The translations under genes and the position numbers were made by a program. The notes beneath the pieces were generated by a model. The model saw only the letters and a list, made by a program, of their open reading frames with translations, was not told the DNA's origin and ran no database searches. Of a DNA stretch of 64,000 bases, positions 32,748 to 47,408 are shown piece after piece (the first letter of the stretch is position 1; each line of letters begins with the position of its first letter). Source of the DNA: Serinus canaria (lineage: Eukaryota > Chordata > Aves > Passeriformes > Fringillidae). The stretch lies in NCBI RefSeq assembly GCF_022539315.1, contig NC_066329.1, forward strand, positions 3,509,072 through 3,573,071. The letters are read 5' to 3'.

Positions 32748-32781
32748 ATTAATAATAACAATAATAACAGCAGCAGCAGCT
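32748..32781. repeat. (AAT)n/(CAG)n compound microsatellite
   Basis: A short run of AAT/AAC trinucleotides passes directly into about four copies of CAG/AGC. No gene context. Confidence 0.7.
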
Positions 32782-34039
32782 ACTTGTGCAGAAGAAAAAA
32801 GACAAAACTTAGGAGTGGAGCCTAGAGACTCTTGCTCAGCAATGTGCCCTCTGACAGAAGGTATCTGCACAAGAAGAGAAAAGTGTCTGCTCATTTACAC
32901 CCCTGTGGCTGTACTGGCTGGGCAGAGCATGTGAGAACAGAACTCCCACTTGGTACTTTTGTCACTCAGTGGCGATGTCAGTTCCTCACACCAGAGCAGT
33001 GGCCAAGAGAAATGAGAGTGGATGTTTACAGGGCTCAATGCTACATAAACAAACTGAGGTTTATCAAATTTATTTTCTGGAGATTGATAATATTTTCCAA
33101 AAACAATATCTCAAGGAAGTGCCCTAAAGGTATTTATTTTGAGAGCCTGGGCTATTTCTCTGTGAATCTCATGGGAACAATTGCTCTGATGGTTTCATTG
33201 TGTTCTACTGAAATATCAGGGTGCAATACACTGTAATCAGGCAAATAGTATTGGCTGCATTTTGAATATATTTCCTACTCACAAGGTGTCCTCTTCATGG
33301 AAGAACCTGGAGACTGACCCCCTCTGCCAGTGTGTTAATCCCACACCATGACTTCTGCTTCAGGGACTGTCTGTAGCATGTTCCCTCCCAAGGCACAGCC
33401 TTGGCCGCTGTCACTGTAAATGGTTCAGTTGCCCAGGCTCGGGAGCAGGGACACGGCAAAAGCCTTCATTGGGTTAAGCAGAGACAGCTGGAAATGCGTC
33501 ACTAATAAGGAATAACTTTGAAAGCAGTTCGGGTGCAGAGGGATTAAGGAATGCCATATGGTATCAGGAATAAAAGAAGAAGCTACAGAGATGTTCAGAA
33601 GAGCTGAAAGGCTGGAAATACAGAAGGCAACTGGGAAAACATAAATTGCATGTGTATGTGCTATGAATCCATGTTTATTTAAAAGCCATGTATGCCAGTA
33701 AAAAGGAAGACAATCAGCAGCTTTATTTTTCTAAATACTCAGTTCTGATGCATTTGAAATGTTTAAGAGGTTCCAGTCAATTCAGGCAGTGACTCCTTAC
33801 AAATCCACATACACAATGAGATAGTGCACTTCATGTAAAAAGAAATGTTGAGATTTATTTTCTTCAGGCAAATATAAAATAAAAAAAGAAAGTGAAGCTG
33901 AAAAAAAGCATGTGCCTGGCTGATTCTTACCTTTTCAAAGATTACTAAGGGGTGTCTCTCCCAAGAATTTTTCAGAAAAACCAAATAAATGCCTGTCTTC
34001 TTCACAGGGAATTTATTCACCCTCAAAATTTTCAAAACT

Positions 34040-34115
34040 AACAGAAGGTCAGAGAAACAGCCTCTGGCAGTCATCCAGTCCAGAATTAAGTGCAAGTCAG
34101 ATCTAAACTCCATGA
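34040..34115 (-). repeat. Possible old CR1 3'-end fragment
   Basis: The phrase CCTCTGGCAGTCATCCAGTC resembles the reverse complement of the CR1 tail consensus (CCTCTGGAGATCATCTAGTCCAAC), which would place the element on the minus strand. Similarity fades quickly on both sides, so this is a weak call. Confidence 0.35.
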
Positions 34116-35502
34116 AAACACAAAAAACGCCATACAAGAGATCTGAGAGATGTAAGCTCAAAGATCAAATAATGGAGAACCACACATGGTCAATGATTTG
34201 GGATGGACTGAGAATATATTTGGCATGCAGAAGGCGGCAGAAATGTCATGGATCAGCTTTGCACAATTTGCCAGCAGCAGACCTTGCACAACATGGACAA
34301 GACCTCTGCAGTGCCACCTCCAGTGCAATGTTCATGGGGAAAGCTCAGTGTTGCAGTGGGAAATGAATATGCTGTCAGCTTTAAAGGAAATAAAACATTC
34401 ATTACATTGGGCAATGGCACATGAGTACCATGCTAGATGCAGTCTTACATGCAATTAAAAAATCAAACAATAAATACAGCAAGGAATATCCAGGTAAAAT
34501 TCAGAGATGACACTGATAAGCCTGTCACTATTAAAGGGTTATTGAGACTACATATATGAGCAAATAGGAAACTGAAAAATATTTGAGGGTAGTGGCAAGA
34601 GTATTGTTTAGTGTGCCAGGGGCACAGCAAGCCCTAGACTTGAGCCAATGGCAGCACAAGTAGGAAAGTTGGTACAACATGGAATGCAAAGAAAAGCTTG
34701 ATACTGATTTTCCAGCTGAAAGACTCCAGTCATATCTCTCAGACTTTCCAGTGATGGAAAGGTTTATTGGTCTCAGTCACTAACTAAGTAAAAAAGACAA
34801 GTGACAGAGAAAAGCCAGCATGCTGCTTTCTCAGTGGTACTGACACCATATTCTGTCACTGTGGATAACTTACAGTCTCCATTATCCTCACTTCAACAAT
34901 GTGGTGGCCATCAGTATTAAAATAAGTTATCATTTATTGGCAAATCCTGTTGACAAAACTGTTGCAGTCAGATGCTAATACATATCTAATATCAGATAAT
35001 TTGATGTGAGGCAAGTAAATCCAAATTACTCACAATGAATTCAAATTCTAATTGATCCTTAGGAAACTGTCAATTAGATTTATTTCTTTTTTGCAATCTC
35101 AAGATGCACAAAATGAAACTTGCCTGTACCTTTGTTGTAACAATTAGCTGAAGCATTCAGACCAGTACTATCTATTGGTTCATAAATTAGTGTGCTCTTC
35201 CACATAACAGACTTTGCATCATTTTATTAATGAACTTCCAAAGTTCATTACCACTTCAATTTATTATGCCTGGCTTGAAATCTCGAGGATTATTGACGAA
35301 GTTGAAATAAAGATACAATTACAGGCAAGACTATATTAACTAGATAAATACTTCTTGAAGTACTATTACTATATTTACGACTGAAACTTGAACACATACT
35401 CTATGTATAATTTTGAGTATTTATAATGCAAAATAATAGTCTCTGATGCAACATCTTAGAAAACTACATCATAGGGCTTTTCACCTGTAGACAATGTATT
35501 TA

Positions 35503-35523
35503 ACAAAAAAAAAAAAAAAAAAA
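35503..35523. repeat. Poly(A) tract
   Basis: About 20 consecutive A residues in unique sequence. It may be a retroposon tail, but I recognise nothing upstream of it. Confidence 0.85.
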
Positions 35524-36236
35524 GAGAACACATACTGAAAAAAACTGAAGTTAGAGGAGGAACTGGGGGTTTGAAATAATATAAAGAGATAGATAAAAAG
35601 GAACAAACTCACAGGTTAAACCTTGTAGTGCCCAGATCCACCAGCTTTACAAACATGACACAACAGGGATCATCATTTATGGTGATCAGTAACTCTAAAC
35701 AAATACTTAGAGAAGGCTGTGAACAGAGGAGGCTGTTCTAGAAGATAGGCATATGCTGTAGAGAAACACAAAATACATTTCCAACTCCAGGAACAAGATT
35801 TTTGCCTTGACTGACAATGTGACAGCTTGGGAGCAGTTATAATAAGTCGAAACAACTTAATCTAGATATGGTATCACCAAGTGGGCTTAGCACATCCTAA
35901 CAACAGTAGTTTTTATACATTGGCAGACATCATCAACTTTATGCCACACTCTAAATTCTTCAGAGAATAACGAGGATATTTAGCTTTTATTAGTTATAAA
36001 TCCTTATTAGAGCTGTGTATCATAGAGCGATTATTTTGTAAATTTTGACAACAATGATCTGGTTTGAATAGAAGGGTGAGATACTGAGCATTTAAATACA
36101 GGAACTCTGTGGAAGAAGCCCAGCAGAAACACATGGTCATTGAGCAACTGAAATTCTGACTGATTACTGAGTGTTATGCAAGCAGAGCCCCTGCACAGCT
36201 CCCTGCAGTGATTTCTGTTGGCAAGGGAGCCTGGAA

Positions 36237-36290
36237 ATTAATTTAAAATTAATAAAAATAATTAAAATTAATATTAATTAAATAAAATGA
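36237..36290. repeat. AT-rich TTAATTAAAA simple sequence
   Basis: Repeated AATTAA/AATTAAAA words form an imperfect low-complexity block with no G or C for long runs. Confidence 0.7.
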
Positions 36291-39200
36291 AGAAAATTTT
36301 TAAAGTATTAAAAAGCACCATTTATCCATTACAATGGCAGTAGGGTGAATTGTACACATGTTCAAACAAAATGTCAATGCTAAACACTACTGATTACCCA
36401 GATAATGCTTCAGTCACTAGCCCCATCCCTCAGCCTGTGTTGCTGTCTCAGTCCCAGTGAGAGCTGGGGAGGATGAAAGTTTTCCCACAGTTATTCCCCC
36501 CAGGCCAGTGCTACTCCTGGAAGCACAGTATGGTCATATTATCTGAATCCCCACTTGCTGCAGAAACACTGATCTGGAACATTGCATGCTGTACCCCTTG
36601 GAACAGCAAATGTTTTCCAGGTCCTCCTGTGACCCAAGAGCCAGGAGGACAGCATGGGAGGAACCATCAGCAAGAAAGCCCTTAATGAAGAAATGAAATA
36701 GGTCTCCCTTGGAGAGGAGGCTTACTGGAGTGTAACGAAAACAAGCCCCATCCCTCCTCCCCTGTGTGCACATACACACACCCTAGAGGCTTTTGCAAAG
36801 CCACAGGAACGGAAATAATTTTGTTTGAATCCATCAAGCATTAAAATCCGTTCGCTGAGGGATTGAAGTGAAAAATGAGCCGGAGACAGGAATTAGAAGC
36901 TCACCGCCTGGGCTGTCAAAAGGGATTTTCCCCAGATAGAAAACAAGCAATTGGAAATGCAGGGAAGTAAATCCTTTCAGGCTCTGACATGTATGAACAC
37001 TCCTGGTTTCCCCTCCCAGCCCTCTTGGTTCTGGGTTTATGAAGTCAAACCTGGACACATCTCCTTGTGCACTCTCTGGTCAAACTGACCATCCTTGGGA
37101 TCCCCTTCCAGGGGTCTGCTCAAGAACGTTGCAAGCCTCAGGCCAAGTGGAGTGATGAGACACCCAGGGGAGCTAGCTGCACTTCCATACTCATGGCTCC
37201 CCAAAGTGCCAAAGGGAAGACAGGGCAGCTGCTAAAAGGATAAACCAATGGCTCTAAGAACCATTTTATCTACTGTGTGAAATTTGTTGAAGACAAGGAG
37301 CAAAGTTGACATTCTAATTATAATCACTTACAAGTTATAATCACCCCTCAAAAAAAAACCACAAAAAACACTGCACCTCATGTCACTGAAATATGTTCCC
37401 TTTTTCTCAAGACTAGTACAAATATCTCTGCACCAGTTACATTTTGTTGATGTTACAGAGGTTTATTTGCAATCATAAAAGCCAAATGTCTGCTTTTCCC
37501 AAAATGAAACAGACATTACAGAAAATAATGCGGCAGCTAGGAAGAGTTTGGTCCACTGTGCAGAGGCAACCTCCAGTCCAGGTCATGAGGTGCATGTCAC
37601 ATTCACATATCTCTGCAGTCTTATAGCTGGACTTTGAGAAATAAATTATCATTGCAGCACTCTTTGGTTTATGCAAGGTAGACTTCCCCTTTTGCTCATT
37701 GCCAAAGCTGAAGGCAAGAACTATTTATAGCAAAGCTTCTGTATGAACACAACCAACACATCCCACTGTAAAAAGGCTACTATAGCATTGGGTCCCTAGC
37801 ACAGGGATGTAGCGCAGCCCCAAGAGAGACCACCAAGGAAACCCATATGGATCTACCAAATGGCCTTAGCACACAGTTTACACTGATCAAACTGTGCAAC
37901 AGCTGCACACCGCTGAGCCAGTTGTCTACTGAATGAAGAACAGAGAGGAAGAAAGAAGTAAAGAGGGGAAAAAAAGAGAAGATGAAGGGCCATATATGCA
38001 GGATTGAAACTATGGGAAGAATCAACAGACTGGAGACAAAGAGCAATCTAACCCCAGCCCAGTTCCAGACAAGCAGGCAAATTGGTTTAAGACTAGGACA
38101 GAGGTAGAAAAAGAACAAGGTAGGCATTTATACAACAGGACCCCTGGTGCTTTGTGGCTTTGAATTCAAAACCCAGTTAAGAGAACAGAGAACTCAAAGA
38201 AGTTTAATTTGACATACAATTTTTATGTGTGGTAATATGCTTCAAGATAAAGTCCACAGTTACCTAGATACAAAGACATACGTGTTTGTAGCAAATATTT
38301 TCTTTAACACATGCTGTCCTCTGCTGTTGTGTAAAATGCTTTCCTATTGTACTGTGACTCTGCTAATAACACTACCACTTAGGTGGTGTTTCATCACTAT
38401 AGATCCCACTGTGCTTAACCCAGGGGGTATCATTATCTCTGTTTCACATGTGGAGTCATGGAGGCACCTAAAGATGAAGTGAGTCCACAGCAAGATCAGG
38501 AAACCAAATGCAGTTTTATAGCATTAGCTTGCATAGAAGGGAAGCCTCAGGAGTTTTAAATGGGATTTGCTGGCAGCATAAAGCCTGTCTGAAAACACCC
38601 ATGACAAGAGTGCATCTTAATGGTGAGCCAGGGATAAACATGGACAAAGAAAAGATAAAGGTGATAATGCTATGGCCATGAGTCAGAAAGAATCAGCAAG
38701 TGTCAGCTTCGAAGCTGCAGTAGAAAGAGTTTGTGTTTTGTTCACACTGATGACATTCACAGCTGTCTCCCTGCTCTTAGAGAAGCTGATGAGTTATCAC
38801 CAGAATCTTGCAACAGGACCACAGCACCCAGACAGCTAAGCAAAAGACTTGGAAAAGATGCTGGCTGAAGTCAGCTAGTGGCTGTGTGGCTCTAGGGACA
38901 ATATTGGGGTGAGGGTTGATCTGTATCTGAAAAGTCTTATGTGTCATCCCCATTCTTGTCCCCATCCTGCTGAAGATGCTGCTGCACTGAACCTGAAAGG
39001 TCTGGTTATAAATAACTTTTCCCTGCAGCTCCTCAATGAGCCACTGAGGCGGAATGAGTCATCTTTGCCAGCTCCGTGGCCCCCCCAAAATGTCTGCGTC
39101 AGGTTGGGAGCGTGGCTGCCAAACACAGTGGCACACACTGTTCTCTCTCAAAGGGCAGTGGCCTTGGGGGACAGGGACACTAAACAATCCAGATCTACTC

Positions 39201-40040
39201 ATTACTCATAAGCACCCAAAAGCCAGTGGCTTTGTGAATAATGTAACATCCATCAAGAGGGCTTAGAAGTGCACACTGGCACTTCAACCCCCTTTGTCCA
39301 CACCATGATCCACATCACCCTGGTCTTCACAACTGGAGCTTCTAAGCCATTAATTGGTTTGTTATGGGAATGATTGAGCAGATCTCTGAGTGTAAATCTC
39401 CCATGCTGCTTACAAAGAACTTTCTTCTGACCAAGGTTTGGTGACATTGTTCAGCAATTGGGCTCAGCAACAAGCAAGTGAGCTGACAAACTCTCACCTC
39501 TAGGTGAGGTGTGCTATTAGGTGCATCTCAGTATTCCCTATGATAAAATAACATGAGGATTTTAACAAGAAAAGTCAGATTTGCTTATTCCATTGTGAGA
39601 CAAATTAACCCAGCTGACAAACAGCTGTATCTCTTCTAGTTCCATTGCAGGAAAACAGAGTGTGATTGGTGAGATTTCCTGACCTTGCATAGGACACCAG
39701 GTGCCCAGAGTAAAGAAATTCTAATGATTATTTGTCTGTTCATGTTGACTTTATTCAGAGACAGATGGAGCCCTCCTGAAACACGTCCTTTCTCAAACCC
39801 AAGACAGTAAAGATAGATGTTTCATGAATTTTAGGATAAACACCTATGTAAGTACGTAAGTAAAGCACAAGTCCTAGCCAAGAAAGTCACACTAATTTAC
39901 TGTGCTGATCAGGGACTCAAGGGGTTGGGCATGAATACTTAACAGTGGGGGAAATAACTTAAACAAATACTGGTTAAAAGGAAGGAAAAGAATATCAGGA
40001 AAAGAACACAAGGAGGGTCCTGAAGCCAGTATTACTGTTC

Positions 40041-40096
40041 TTAAAAAAAAAAAACAAAAAAAAAAAACAAAAACACCAAACCAAAACCAAAACCAC
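40041..40096. repeat. A-rich tract with CAAAA/CCAAAA units
   Basis: Two A runs of about 12 bases separated by C are followed by ACCAAAACC-type repeats. Decayed poly(A) or simple sequence. Confidence 0.8.
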
Positions 40097-43000
40097 CAGA
40101 AAGCAAGATTTGGAGACAACATGAGGAAATCTGCTACATTTCTTTCACGTGGAGAGTTTATGACAGTGTGATCAAAATGATTCCTGTATGCTTTCAATAA
40201 ACTAAGTTTAATGGCTGTATCCTGTTGCTCACTCAAGCATCGTGTGAGAAAGCAAGCTCTGGACAACAGCACACACAATCAACGTAATTGAAAAGCTCAG
40301 TTAAAGTCAAACCTTTGCAAGCAGAATCTTGAAAAATAAAATTCACAAATAGCTGTTATTTGAACTGAAAATAAGTAAGGGTGATGAAAATCCACACAAA
40401 CAGAATAAACAGAGCAATGTATTTCAGTTCTCTCCGTTTGCCAGTGTTCAGTGGTCCTGTCAAGAGCAATATTCCCCAGCCCTGTGGCCCCTGGCAGTGG
40501 TGCCCAGCACTGCACTGGTGGTGCCAGGAGGTAAGTCTGCTTTCAGGTCATGCTGTGATGCAAACAATGACAGAGCTTGGCAGACTTTTTGCTACCAGCT
40601 GAGTTATACAGTGTTGTCTGAACAGAGGCAGAGGATGATGCAGGTTTACATGAGCTGCCTCTTCATTTTCCCTCCAGTTTATAATTCATCATCAAAGCAA
40701 CAAGGTATATTCTATTAAAAGTTAATGACTTTGTCCTGATAGAGTTTTAAAACAGACCTACTCTGGAATTTTATAGGTTCATCATGTGCAGCTTCATAAT
40801 TTTCATATTCATGTCAGGGAATATTTTATCTTCCATGATTTTTTTTCCTAAACAGAAGTGATTCTTCTCTATAGAAGAATCTAAACCTTGAAAAGATTCT
40901 AGTTCTGCCTTCTACCACCTTCTTAGCACTTAAAAGTTATTTACTGGTACCTGGCTCTCATAAAAGGACAATTCTCCTTCCTGCTACTTCCTCTAACCTG
41001 TCTTCCCTTTCCTCATTATTACCTTTTCCCCGTGTCCTAACAAGGATAAGGAGAATGATACCTGTTTTCTCTTGCAATGTTCCCATATCAGTGAGCAATA
41101 ACACAAGAGCCTCACTTTCCTACTTGCAGAAACTTAATGCTTTGGTCCTTTCCTGTATTGGAATCTCAGAGCAAGGTATTTTATCTACAGCTGTAGTCCT
41201 GTTTCTTGCCACTTGGATGCAGAGAAAGCAGCCAGTACAAGATACAGGACATATCTCAATACATTTTGCTCATTTGCAAAGTACAATTCCAATTACTTCC
41301 AGAGGTATGACTAGTATAGCCAGAGGGAGCATCTGTCCTAACAATCCCTGGGAATGCCAATGGCAAAGGCTAAAGTGACAGTTCTATAGCTAAGGGAATG
41401 GTAATTCTGATACTAGAGAAGTACAATATATAGTTTTATTAATGAGAAAAAAAAACAATTAATAAAAAGAAAACTAGGAACATGGGAGGCAAGAACCTTG
41501 GTAGGGATACAGTTTCTTGCTTTAAATATTTGTGAAGACCAACACATCCCAAAATACCCTGTAGGACATGAAAAAAATCCCAACAAAATAATTCCACCAA
41601 CACGTGTCCTATTAGCCCCAGGACTCTGAGCCATTCTCTTGTCTTACACAGCAAACTTGGAAATTAAAGGTATGAAACCAACGGGAGTGAAATAGCTACT
41701 GCTAGAGAAGGATGAGAATTGTGATAGAGCAGCTGAGCAATCCAGCTGCTGCTGCCTGCAAGGGGCTGCCACTTGCAACCATCAGACAAGAAACAGAGTT
41801 CCTTCAGCTGAACTGGTGCTTGCAGGATCCTCTCTATATTTTTTCTTACCTGAGCCCAGGTACCTCTCTAATCTCCAAGTCTGTTGCATCCTCATAGATG
41901 TCATTCTTTGGCTACTCTGAACAAGGGGAATTCCAACTCCTAAAGACAAAAAGTGAACAAGCAATTAGCTCAAATCTATCAGTGGGTTCTCTGTCTTTTA
42001 GACTAGGATTGTTCAAAGTTTTACAGCCTTTTCCAAGAAAAGCAAGACTTTTTATGTCTTAGAGGCTGTCTGCTAATCTCACCAGAAATTTATACAGACC
42101 TTCCTAAACACCCCATGGGAGGATGTTTTCTGTAATGTCTCAGCTTGTGCAGTTTCCCACAAAGAGCAAGGTGAACAGAGATAACCAGGAGTTTTCATAA
42201 GCAATGCTCCCTTGCAATAGACAAAAATCCATGCTCATCAAGTTCCAAATTGAACACTACACTTGAAAACTGACCAAGAAAATATTTAAACTGAAAATTT
42301 CAAGGAACAGGGAAGCAGTTAAAAAATTCCAACTCAGCCCACAGCAGGTTCAGGTAACAGTAATGCAGGACCCATAATTCAATTCTAATTTCATTCCTGC
42401 ATTCTTTCACCTCCTAATTTTTTCTCCTTTCTGATCCTCTGAATTCACTTTGCTTTCCCCTCTGCCTATTTTGCTGCATTGAGCAGAGATGTAGTAATTA
42501 TGCAACAAGATTTTTCTTAAATTGCAAGGTGGAGTGATAAAAATGGGTGTATGAACAGAAGAAAAATGCTCCTGATGGAACTAAAAAGTTAAGCACAGGT
42601 AAAAAAGGTGCTGATGCCCAATGTAAATTCAGTTGCTTGGCCATAGTGTACAGGAAATGCCACAGTTGAAGTGCACTCTCATCCAACTCAGCTATAGCAG
42701 GACTTCAAATAATGACCAGGACACAGCATTTATATTTGCTGTCATTGTTGTTTAACAGAAAAGTATATTCCTTTTAGCCTGTCTGGACATTTTGGTTTCT
42801 CTTAGGATGCCATTTAGAAAAGAAAAAAAAAAAGGTGGAAGAAACTAATTATTCTGCTGTGGGTAGGAATATGGAGGAGGTCACCGTATGTGTAGGATAA
42901 ATATCCTCCTATTGCAAACTTGTATCAGTCAGTCACCATCATCTGCTCTGTGGGATAAAAATGCCTCAGACACTGTGCACTCAAACATCAGAATTGCCCA

Positions 43001-43097
43001 TCTAATTTACAGTGCTTATTGCTGTTCAGAAGGATCAGCATGAAGCTTAAGGTGATTTCTTGCTCTTTTGCCAATTGCCCTTTCCTTACCTTTATTT

Positions 43098-43129
43098 TTC
43101 TTTTTTTTTTTTTTCTTTTTTTTTTTTTA
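43098..43129. repeat. Poly(T) tract
   Basis: Two long T runs are interrupted by a single C. It could be the poly(A) tail of a minus-strand retroposon, but no body is recognisable to its right. Confidence 0.8.
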
Positions 43130-46100
43130 ATAATTGAATGTTCACTGCCTCCCTATCCCCAGTGTTAAAACTCTGAAGAGACACCAACAGAGTCATGGGA
43201 TTCACAAAGGAACTGATTATGCTTGGGTTAGGAAATCAGATGGCTCTGCAGAATTTTCAGCAGAAGCTCTCCAATACTGCTTTTATACCCATCTTTCATT
43301 GACTTTGTTATACAGTATCAAAAGGGCACTGTAGGCCCCCATCTGAACCTAGTGCCAATGCAATGAACAAAAAGTCACTCTGTCCCAAGGGAGAAGAGAA
43401 GGAATGGGTAAAGAGGAACAATGTGAGAAAGAGAAAGAAGCACAGGGAAGAAAAGAGGACCAATAAATAGCTGAAGGGGGGAGAATCTTTCTTCTTGCTC
43501 TGTGTACCTTCTGTTGTTTCCTTCCCACACTTGAGTCCACCTTGTCTTCTCACCTGAGTAGTGGGTTAAGCTGGTCTGCAGTATGATGGCTTTAAACTGA
43601 AACCCAGTCCAAACCTGACTTTTCAATTTCTAAAGCTCTGGAAGGGAACAGGCAGGAGGTAAGAGCATCCCAGAGGAAGCAAGGCTTCTCTGGCAGAGCT
43701 GCTGCAGCAGCAAAGCTATTAATAAATGTTTGCAATCTTTTAATCGCTCTTCTAAATTGCCATCGTGTTCTTGCAAACCCCATAGTGTGTCAGTGCAGCT
43801 GCCTCCTCCCGCCTGCCTCCCCGTGTTTGTGCATGTGAGTGAGGGGGAACATCAGGAACATGCTCAGATCCAAGGGCTGCTGCAGCATTAGAGAAAATGA
43901 TTTTGACAAGTGCCTATTTAAATCTTCCCTATTCCAAAGGAACCAGCCCTATTAGTTACATCTGTGAACCATATTTGCACCTGGTTTTCCTTCTCCAGCA
44001 AGTCCCACCTCCTCGATTAAGACACTAAACTATTTTTATTAATATATCACATCTGATCAGTCAGGCTTGGGACCTGCCACCCAAGATGCCACATCTTGTG
44101 ATGTGATAGCACTGCAGTCTCAGTCACCAAGTAATCACTCTGGCTTAAGCCAAGATATTCTTGGCCACCGAATATTTTTGCACACTTTATAAGACCCACT
44201 ATGGAGCCGATAGTCACCAGGTACAACACAAACATATTGCTCTTCAGGCTTTTCTACAGGGTCAATTAGTCTGAATGTAAGTGGACTGGAGAGCTGTGAT
44301 CCTATTTGTGGTAAGAGATAACATTTCAGGATGAAAAGGATTAATACTTTTAAATAAATTGTCTATTTGCCTCTTCATGTTTCTAAAGCATATCCATTAT
44401 TGTCAAAACTAGGATATAGCAGACAAAGCTACCTTCTAACGTCATGGTGGAGATCAGCTTAATCCTTTCCCTGTTCCCTCCCCCAGCTCAAACTCTCATC
44501 TTCATCCTAATTATAATAGCATTTGAAATTATCATGGTTTAAAAAAAGATGCCAGCTTATATAATATTCTTATTGCTTATTAATGATTTCAGAAGGGAGA
44601 GCAAGTTGCCTTGCATTCTGGGAATTATGCAAACCAAGGCTCAGCCATACCTTGTTGGACTCCACCAGCTTCTTATTTGGAAGCCTGATGCATGAGGATT
44701 ACCATGTAATAACAGATGTTAAGGCTTTCAGTGAATGACAGGCCTGCTGCACATACTTGAACAAGAAGACATGACAGGCGTCACATTTCACAGTGATTAG
44801 CCTTGGGCACTTTTCAAAGGCAGAAGACTCGAGGCAAAGTGACTTTAACCGCCCTGCGAGTGTGACAATCCCCTGAGCACAGCCTGAGGAGTTTGATTGC
44901 TGTTCGGCATGGCAGCTTATGAATAATGATCCAGAGAACAGCAGACTGCAACAGTGACACGGTTACTCGGCACTGGCAGCCACAAAGACGGTCTGCTTGC
45001 AAATGGAGTTCTTAAGTCCATTACTTAATCTAAAGTTACTTATACCCTGTCCTCAAAACATCACCTCCTCTATAAAGCTGCAATGTGTGAAAGGCATGAA
45101 GGAACTGAACTAGAGATTTAGTACCTGTCCTTCAATTTCCTGTCTTTGTCACTGTGGCAGCTTTCTGTTGGAGAATATGGGGTGGAGTAGGAGGGAACAT
45201 TAACAGGAGCAGGAGCTCTGTATCCATGTTATAAATTGCTGCAATTTTATTTAAAAACAAGCTTCAATATAAGATGACACCATCCGTCTCTGATACTAAG
45301 AGACTATTAAAAGACTAATGAAGTTGCTTGCCCCCACACTTACAGAGAAAGACCTGCAACCTGCAAGTCCCAAAAATAAAAGAGCTTTGTATGTATAATT
45401 TAAGTAAATTAATTAAATAAAATAATTCTAAAATGATTTTGTTACTGTCTGTGATCTGACTCACAGGTGCTGATCTTACAATTCTGGGTAACATTATAAT
45501 AATAGAGAAACAACAGAGAGTATATACTCTTTTCCAAGCAATAGGTTTATCAATGTAGCAATATATATAAAAATGTTGAGAGCTGAAGTTGAACATATAT
45601 TTTATGGGAATCTAACAAATACTCAAAGTCATCATTGTATATTTTTTAAAAATCCTACATCTTATAAAACAAGAACTTAATACGTATTGATTCAATAGCT
45701 GTCCCTCTGTGTGCCACAAACAAAGCTAAGAAAATTTTTGGTTTGGCCAAGTGGTTGGGGTGGGAACAGTAAAGTAGAAGAGATACAATGAGTTAAAAGA
45801 ACCAATGCATCTTCTGGAGACAAACTGTCACATCTAGAAAATTTCCCATGCCAGCATCTTCAGAAATAAATGGGGATGTCCTGCAGACAGTGCTGGACAT
45901 TAAATTGCATTGCTGTGAGTGTGGTGCTATTGCATCAGCAGGGTCCCTCCCTGGCACTTACCCTGAAAATGGTGTCCCTACAGTGCCAGTTTTGCTCTTG
46001 GCAAAGAGAAGCCACACTGCAAAACCACTGGCTTCTACAGGACAAGTCTTCCTACTTCTACACATCCTACACAGAGGGAAAAAGCCCCACACTTAACTGG

Positions 46101-47356
46101 TTCCAGCTTAGCTTCTTGACCTGTAACCAGGTTCTGGTTTTAAGCTGCACACAGTCCACAAGAATTCCTGATGTGTCTCACATTCTGTCTCTACACCACC
46201 TTGTGCCTTGCTGGCTGAAAAGAGAGGTACTTGGCTTGGCATGGACATGTGGGCAGCCCAGGGTGCTGACATACATCAAGCATATGCTGAAATGCAGGGG
46301 AAAGTGAGCTCCCTTAGGAAAGATGGAAAATGAAACCAGATGCCACCAATACTGAGAGAGAGAAGAAACCAGATATGATCCTTTAGATGACTTGATGGAA
46401 GCTGCTCATGTTCAGAGAGAGTAGGACCAAATTCAGCTCTAATTAAGTCACTAATGTTAGAGGGGGATAAACATAATCTTTTATGCATCACAGGTATGAA
46501 ACAGGAACACAGAAGGTCACATAGAAACAACTCCTTGAGTTCCAGATGAACACTGTGGAATTTTACTGAGGAGGCCTAAGAGATGTGCCCACAGTCAATT
46601 CCCCCCAGTCATCTCACTGTGGCGAAGGCTACCAAGCACTGGGAAAAGGTTCTTATGTGCATCACCAGGAGCTCCAGCTTGGAACCTACCAGCAACAGAC
46701 AGAAGGCATCTGAAATGTGGCTCAAACCCCTGTGCCCTCAAGGCAACTGGTGGCAACAGCTTTGAAAATCCAGCAAGATTTTTTTTTTGTTTGCTTTTGT
46801 CTTCATGGTGCGTATAGATAAAAAAGTGGAAATATTGACACTCTGACTCAGATGCAAGCACATCTTTGGAAAAAAAATGAAGAAAAAAAAAAAATTAAAG
46901 CTTCCCAAAGCAAGCTTCCCAAAATAGACCAGATGCTCCCAGTGCTTTTTGTCTTCTCTGATCTGTAACAGCCATTGCTTCTGGAAATCTGTTTGCATTT
47001 ACTGGTCTTTGTGAGCACCCCCAGTCAGCACAGCAGAAGCAAAATCACTCTTGATTGTCCCCACCAAATCACATCACACACTACACCCTCCTCTGCTTTT
47101 GAGGGGCTTTCACGTTCTGTGCTGGGCTCTGGGACACTGCAGCTAAAATTGGATCTAGGCAAGAACAGACGGGTGGGGAGGTCTCTGTCAGAGTGGGTCA
47201 GGCAAAGAGCTGAGACCTGTGTGGCCCAGCTAGGCAGTGACTGACACACTCCTTGCACCGAGCTGACACCAGCACAAGCTGAGACCCTGCAGCTGGCAAG
47301 GGGTGCCCTGGCTGTACCCCAGCAAGCAGCTCCAGCACAGCTTCCCTTCCCCCCTG

Positions 47357-47408
47357 CACGTGCTGCTGCTGCCCAGCCAGAGCCAGGAAGCAGGCAGGCG
47401 TTATATAA
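47357..47408 (+). promoter_or_regulatory. E-box plus TATA-box candidate in the gene desert
   Basis: A palindromic E-box CACGTG (47357-47362) lies about 40 bases upstream of TATATAAGG (47402-47410), within a locally GC-enriched block of a few hundred bases. Spacing resembles a compact TATA promoter, but no exon is recognisable downstream. Confidence 0.25.
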
